Origin: Oscillibacter sp. | GTDB lineage: Bacteria; Bacillota; Clostridia; Oscillospirales; Oscillospiraceae | Reading direction: 5' to 3' | Length of the DNA: 5,550 bases | Assembly (NCBI GenBank): GCA_022796315.1 | Contig: JAAWIL010000140.1 | Coordinates: 1 to 5,550, forward strand | Part shown: positions 4,300 to 5,550 of the stretch, one piece after another | How the letters are laid out: each line of letters starts with the position of its first letter | How positions within the stretch are numbered: the first letter of the stretch is position 1 | Program-made: the position numbers and the translations under genes | The notes under the pieces: generated by a model | Databases searched by the model: none | What the model was told of the DNA's origin: nothing | What the model saw: the letters and a program-made list of their open reading frames with translations, nothing else

Positions 4300-5550
4300 A
4301 TGGAATCTCTGGAAACCCGCATCAAGCAGGGCGCCCTGGACGAGACGCTGACCCGCCTGTACGGCGCGCCGGAGGCCGCCCGAACCCGCTGCGCCGCCGT
4401 TCTGGAGGGCTTTTCCAAGACCTTCGGCGCCGCCCCCGCCGCCCTGTTCAGCGGCCCCGGCCGCACCGAGATCGGCGGCAATCACACCGACCACCAGCAT
4501 GGCCGCGTGCTGTGCGGCAGCGTGGATCTGGATGTGCTGGCCGCCGCCGCCCCCAACGGAAAATCCGTAATCCGCATCCAGTCCGAGGGCTACCCCGCCC
4601 TGGAGATCGGCCTGGACGATCTCTCCGTCCGGGAGGAGGAGAAAAACACCTCCGCCGCCCTGGTGCGGGGGGTGGCCGCCAAGGTCCGGGAGCTGGGCTA
4701 TCCCCTGTCGGGCTTTGACGCCTACGCCGTCTCCACCGTGCTGTCCGGCTCCGGCCTCAGCTCCTCCGCCGCCTATGAGACGCTGCTGGGCAACATTTTG
4801 AACCACTTCTGCTGCGAGGACCGGCTGGACCCCGTCACCATCGCCAAGATCGGCCAGTACGCCGAGAACGTCTACTTCGGCAAGCCCTGCGGCCTGATGG
4901 ACCAGATGGGCTCCTCCGTGGGGGGGATGTTAACCATCGACTTCGCCGCCCCCGGGGCCCCGGTCATTGAGAAGGTGGACTTTGACCTCACCGCTGCCGG
5001 ATATGCCCTGTGTATCATCGACAGCGGCGCTGATCACGCCGACCTGACCGACGAATATGCCGCCGTTCCCAACGAGCTGAAGGGTATCTGCGCCCATTTC
5101 GGCAGATCTGTCTTGCGGGAGGTATCAGGGCCAGAGCTTTTTGCCGCCCTGCCGGAGCTGCGCCGGGAGTGCGGCGACCGGGCTGTACTGCGGGCGATCC
5201 ATGTCTACCATGAGAACCACCGGGTGGAAACCCAAGTCGCGGCCCTGCGTCGGGGAGATTTCGACTTTTTCCTCTCTGAGGTTCGGGAATCGGGCCTGTC
5301 CAGCTGGCGATATTTGCAAAACATTGTCCCCACCGGGGCCGTCCGCCACCAGGAGATGGCTGTGGCCCTGGCGCTGGCGGAGGATACGCTGGACACGGCA
5401 GGGGCCTGCCGTGTCCACGGCGGCGGCTTCGCCGGGACCATCCAGGCCTTTGTCCCCCTGGAGATGGTAGACAACTTTAAGGCGCGGATGGAGCGCGTTC
5501 TGGGTGAGGGAAAATGCCACGTGCTCCACATCCGCCCCCAGGGCGGCTGC
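4300..5550 (+). CDS. galK: Galactokinase, GHMP family (3' end beyond window)
   Basis: ATP-dependent galactokinase that makes galactose-1-phosphate, the first committed step of the cytoplasmic Leloir pathway. 417 codons are open to the window edge with no stop; the ending VLHIRPQGG resembles the family's last strand, so only a few residues are probably missing. Motif 1 is at 52-68 (GPGRTEIGGNHTDHQHG), the ATP loop at 150-157 (GSGLSSSA), the catalytic Asp201 in GLMDQ, a likely sugar-contact Tyr253 (DEYAAV), and motif 3 at 373-379 (HGGGFAG). Compared with the classic signature GRxNxIGEHxDY, motif 1 has Glu for Asn (57), Asn for Glu (61) and His for Tyr (65). I associate this variant with Clostridia proteins annotated as galactokinase. 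Length slightly exceeds the E. coli enzyme (about 380 aa). The gene follows mglB across the MITE-like element; without it the two would be 13 nt apart. No clear promoter of its own was found. Galactokinase is the best call; a related sugar kinase remains possible because of the altered signature. Confidence 0.92.
   Translation, partial: MESLETRIKQGALDETLTRLYGAPEAARTRCAAVLEGFSKTFGAAPAALFSGPGRTEIGGNHTDHQHGRVLCGSVDLDVLAAAAPNGKSVIRIQSEGYPALEIGLDDLSVREEEKNTSAALVRGVAAKVRELGYPLSGFDAYAVSTVLSGSGLSSSAAYETLLGNILNHFCCEDRLDPVTIAKIGQYAENVYFGKPCGLMDQMGSSVGGMLTIDFAAPGAPVIEKVDFDLTAAGYALCIIDSGADHADLTDEYAAVPNELKGICAHFGRSVLREVSGPELFAALPELRRECGDRAVLRAIHVYHENHRVETQVAALRRGDFDFFLSEVRESGLSSWRYLQNIVPTGAVRHQEMAVALALAEDTLDTAGACRVHGGGFAGTIQAFVPLEMVDNFKARMERVLGEGKCHVLHIRPQGGC

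Noticed and set aside
3983..4351. Open reading frame of 122 codons crossing the intergenic element into galK
   Set aside because: It lies over palindromic repeat DNA, runs out of frame into the well-supported galK start, and its product is low-complexity and Arg/Lys-rich with no recognisable domain. It looks like a translation of the repeat.

Overview
The window reads as chromosomal DNA from a GC-rich, Gram-positive gut-type Clostridia, most likely an Oscillospiraceae relative. This is an inference. It rests on the strongly GC-biased third codon positions, the YesM/LytS-type sensor kinase beside sugar-binding proteins, a lipoprotein rather than a periplasmic sugar-binding protein, and a Clostridia-style variant of the galactokinase signature. 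All genes are on the + strand and the theme is sensing, capture and first phosphorylation of galactose (or glucose/galactose).

Layout. Positions 1-129 are a leader. It holds what looks like the terminal repeat of a small repeated element (13-28), a weak cre-like site (55-69) and a strong Shine-Dalgarno sequence. Positions 130-1947 encode a membrane sensor histidine kinase with an extracellular Cache-like domain, HAMP, His-kinase and HATPase domains. It overlaps by 4 nt (ATGA) with 1944-2879, a membrane-anchored periplasmic-binding-protein-fold protein that is probably its extracellular sensing partner. After a 55-nt gap with a GC-rich hairpin comes 2935-3960, an MglB-type galactose/glucose-binding lipoprotein that keeps every sugar-contact and calcium-site residue I could align from memory to E. 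coli MglB. Positions 3958-4285 are a non-coding, MITE-like element with perfect 16-bp inverted ends (TA included) and nested internal inverted repeats. Positions 4300-5550 are a galactokinase (galK) that runs off the window edge, probably only a few codons short of its stop.

How it fits together. The kinase and the anchored binding protein probably form a sugar-sensing unit, comparable to the LytS/XylFII xylose sensor of solventogenic clostridia. It would act through a response regulator that is not in this window. The likely targets are mglB and perhaps galK. MglB would deliver galactose to an ABC transporter whose ATPase and permease genes are not here, and GalK would make galactose-1-phosphate for the Leloir pathway.

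The most striking structural point is the element between mglB and galK. Removing it with one TA restores a tight mglB-galK junction: the mglB stop codon followed 13 nt later by the galK ATG, with the galK Shine-Dalgarno directly abutting the stop. The element therefore seems to have inserted into a compact operon junction without damaging either gene, and now forms a 339-nt structured spacer.
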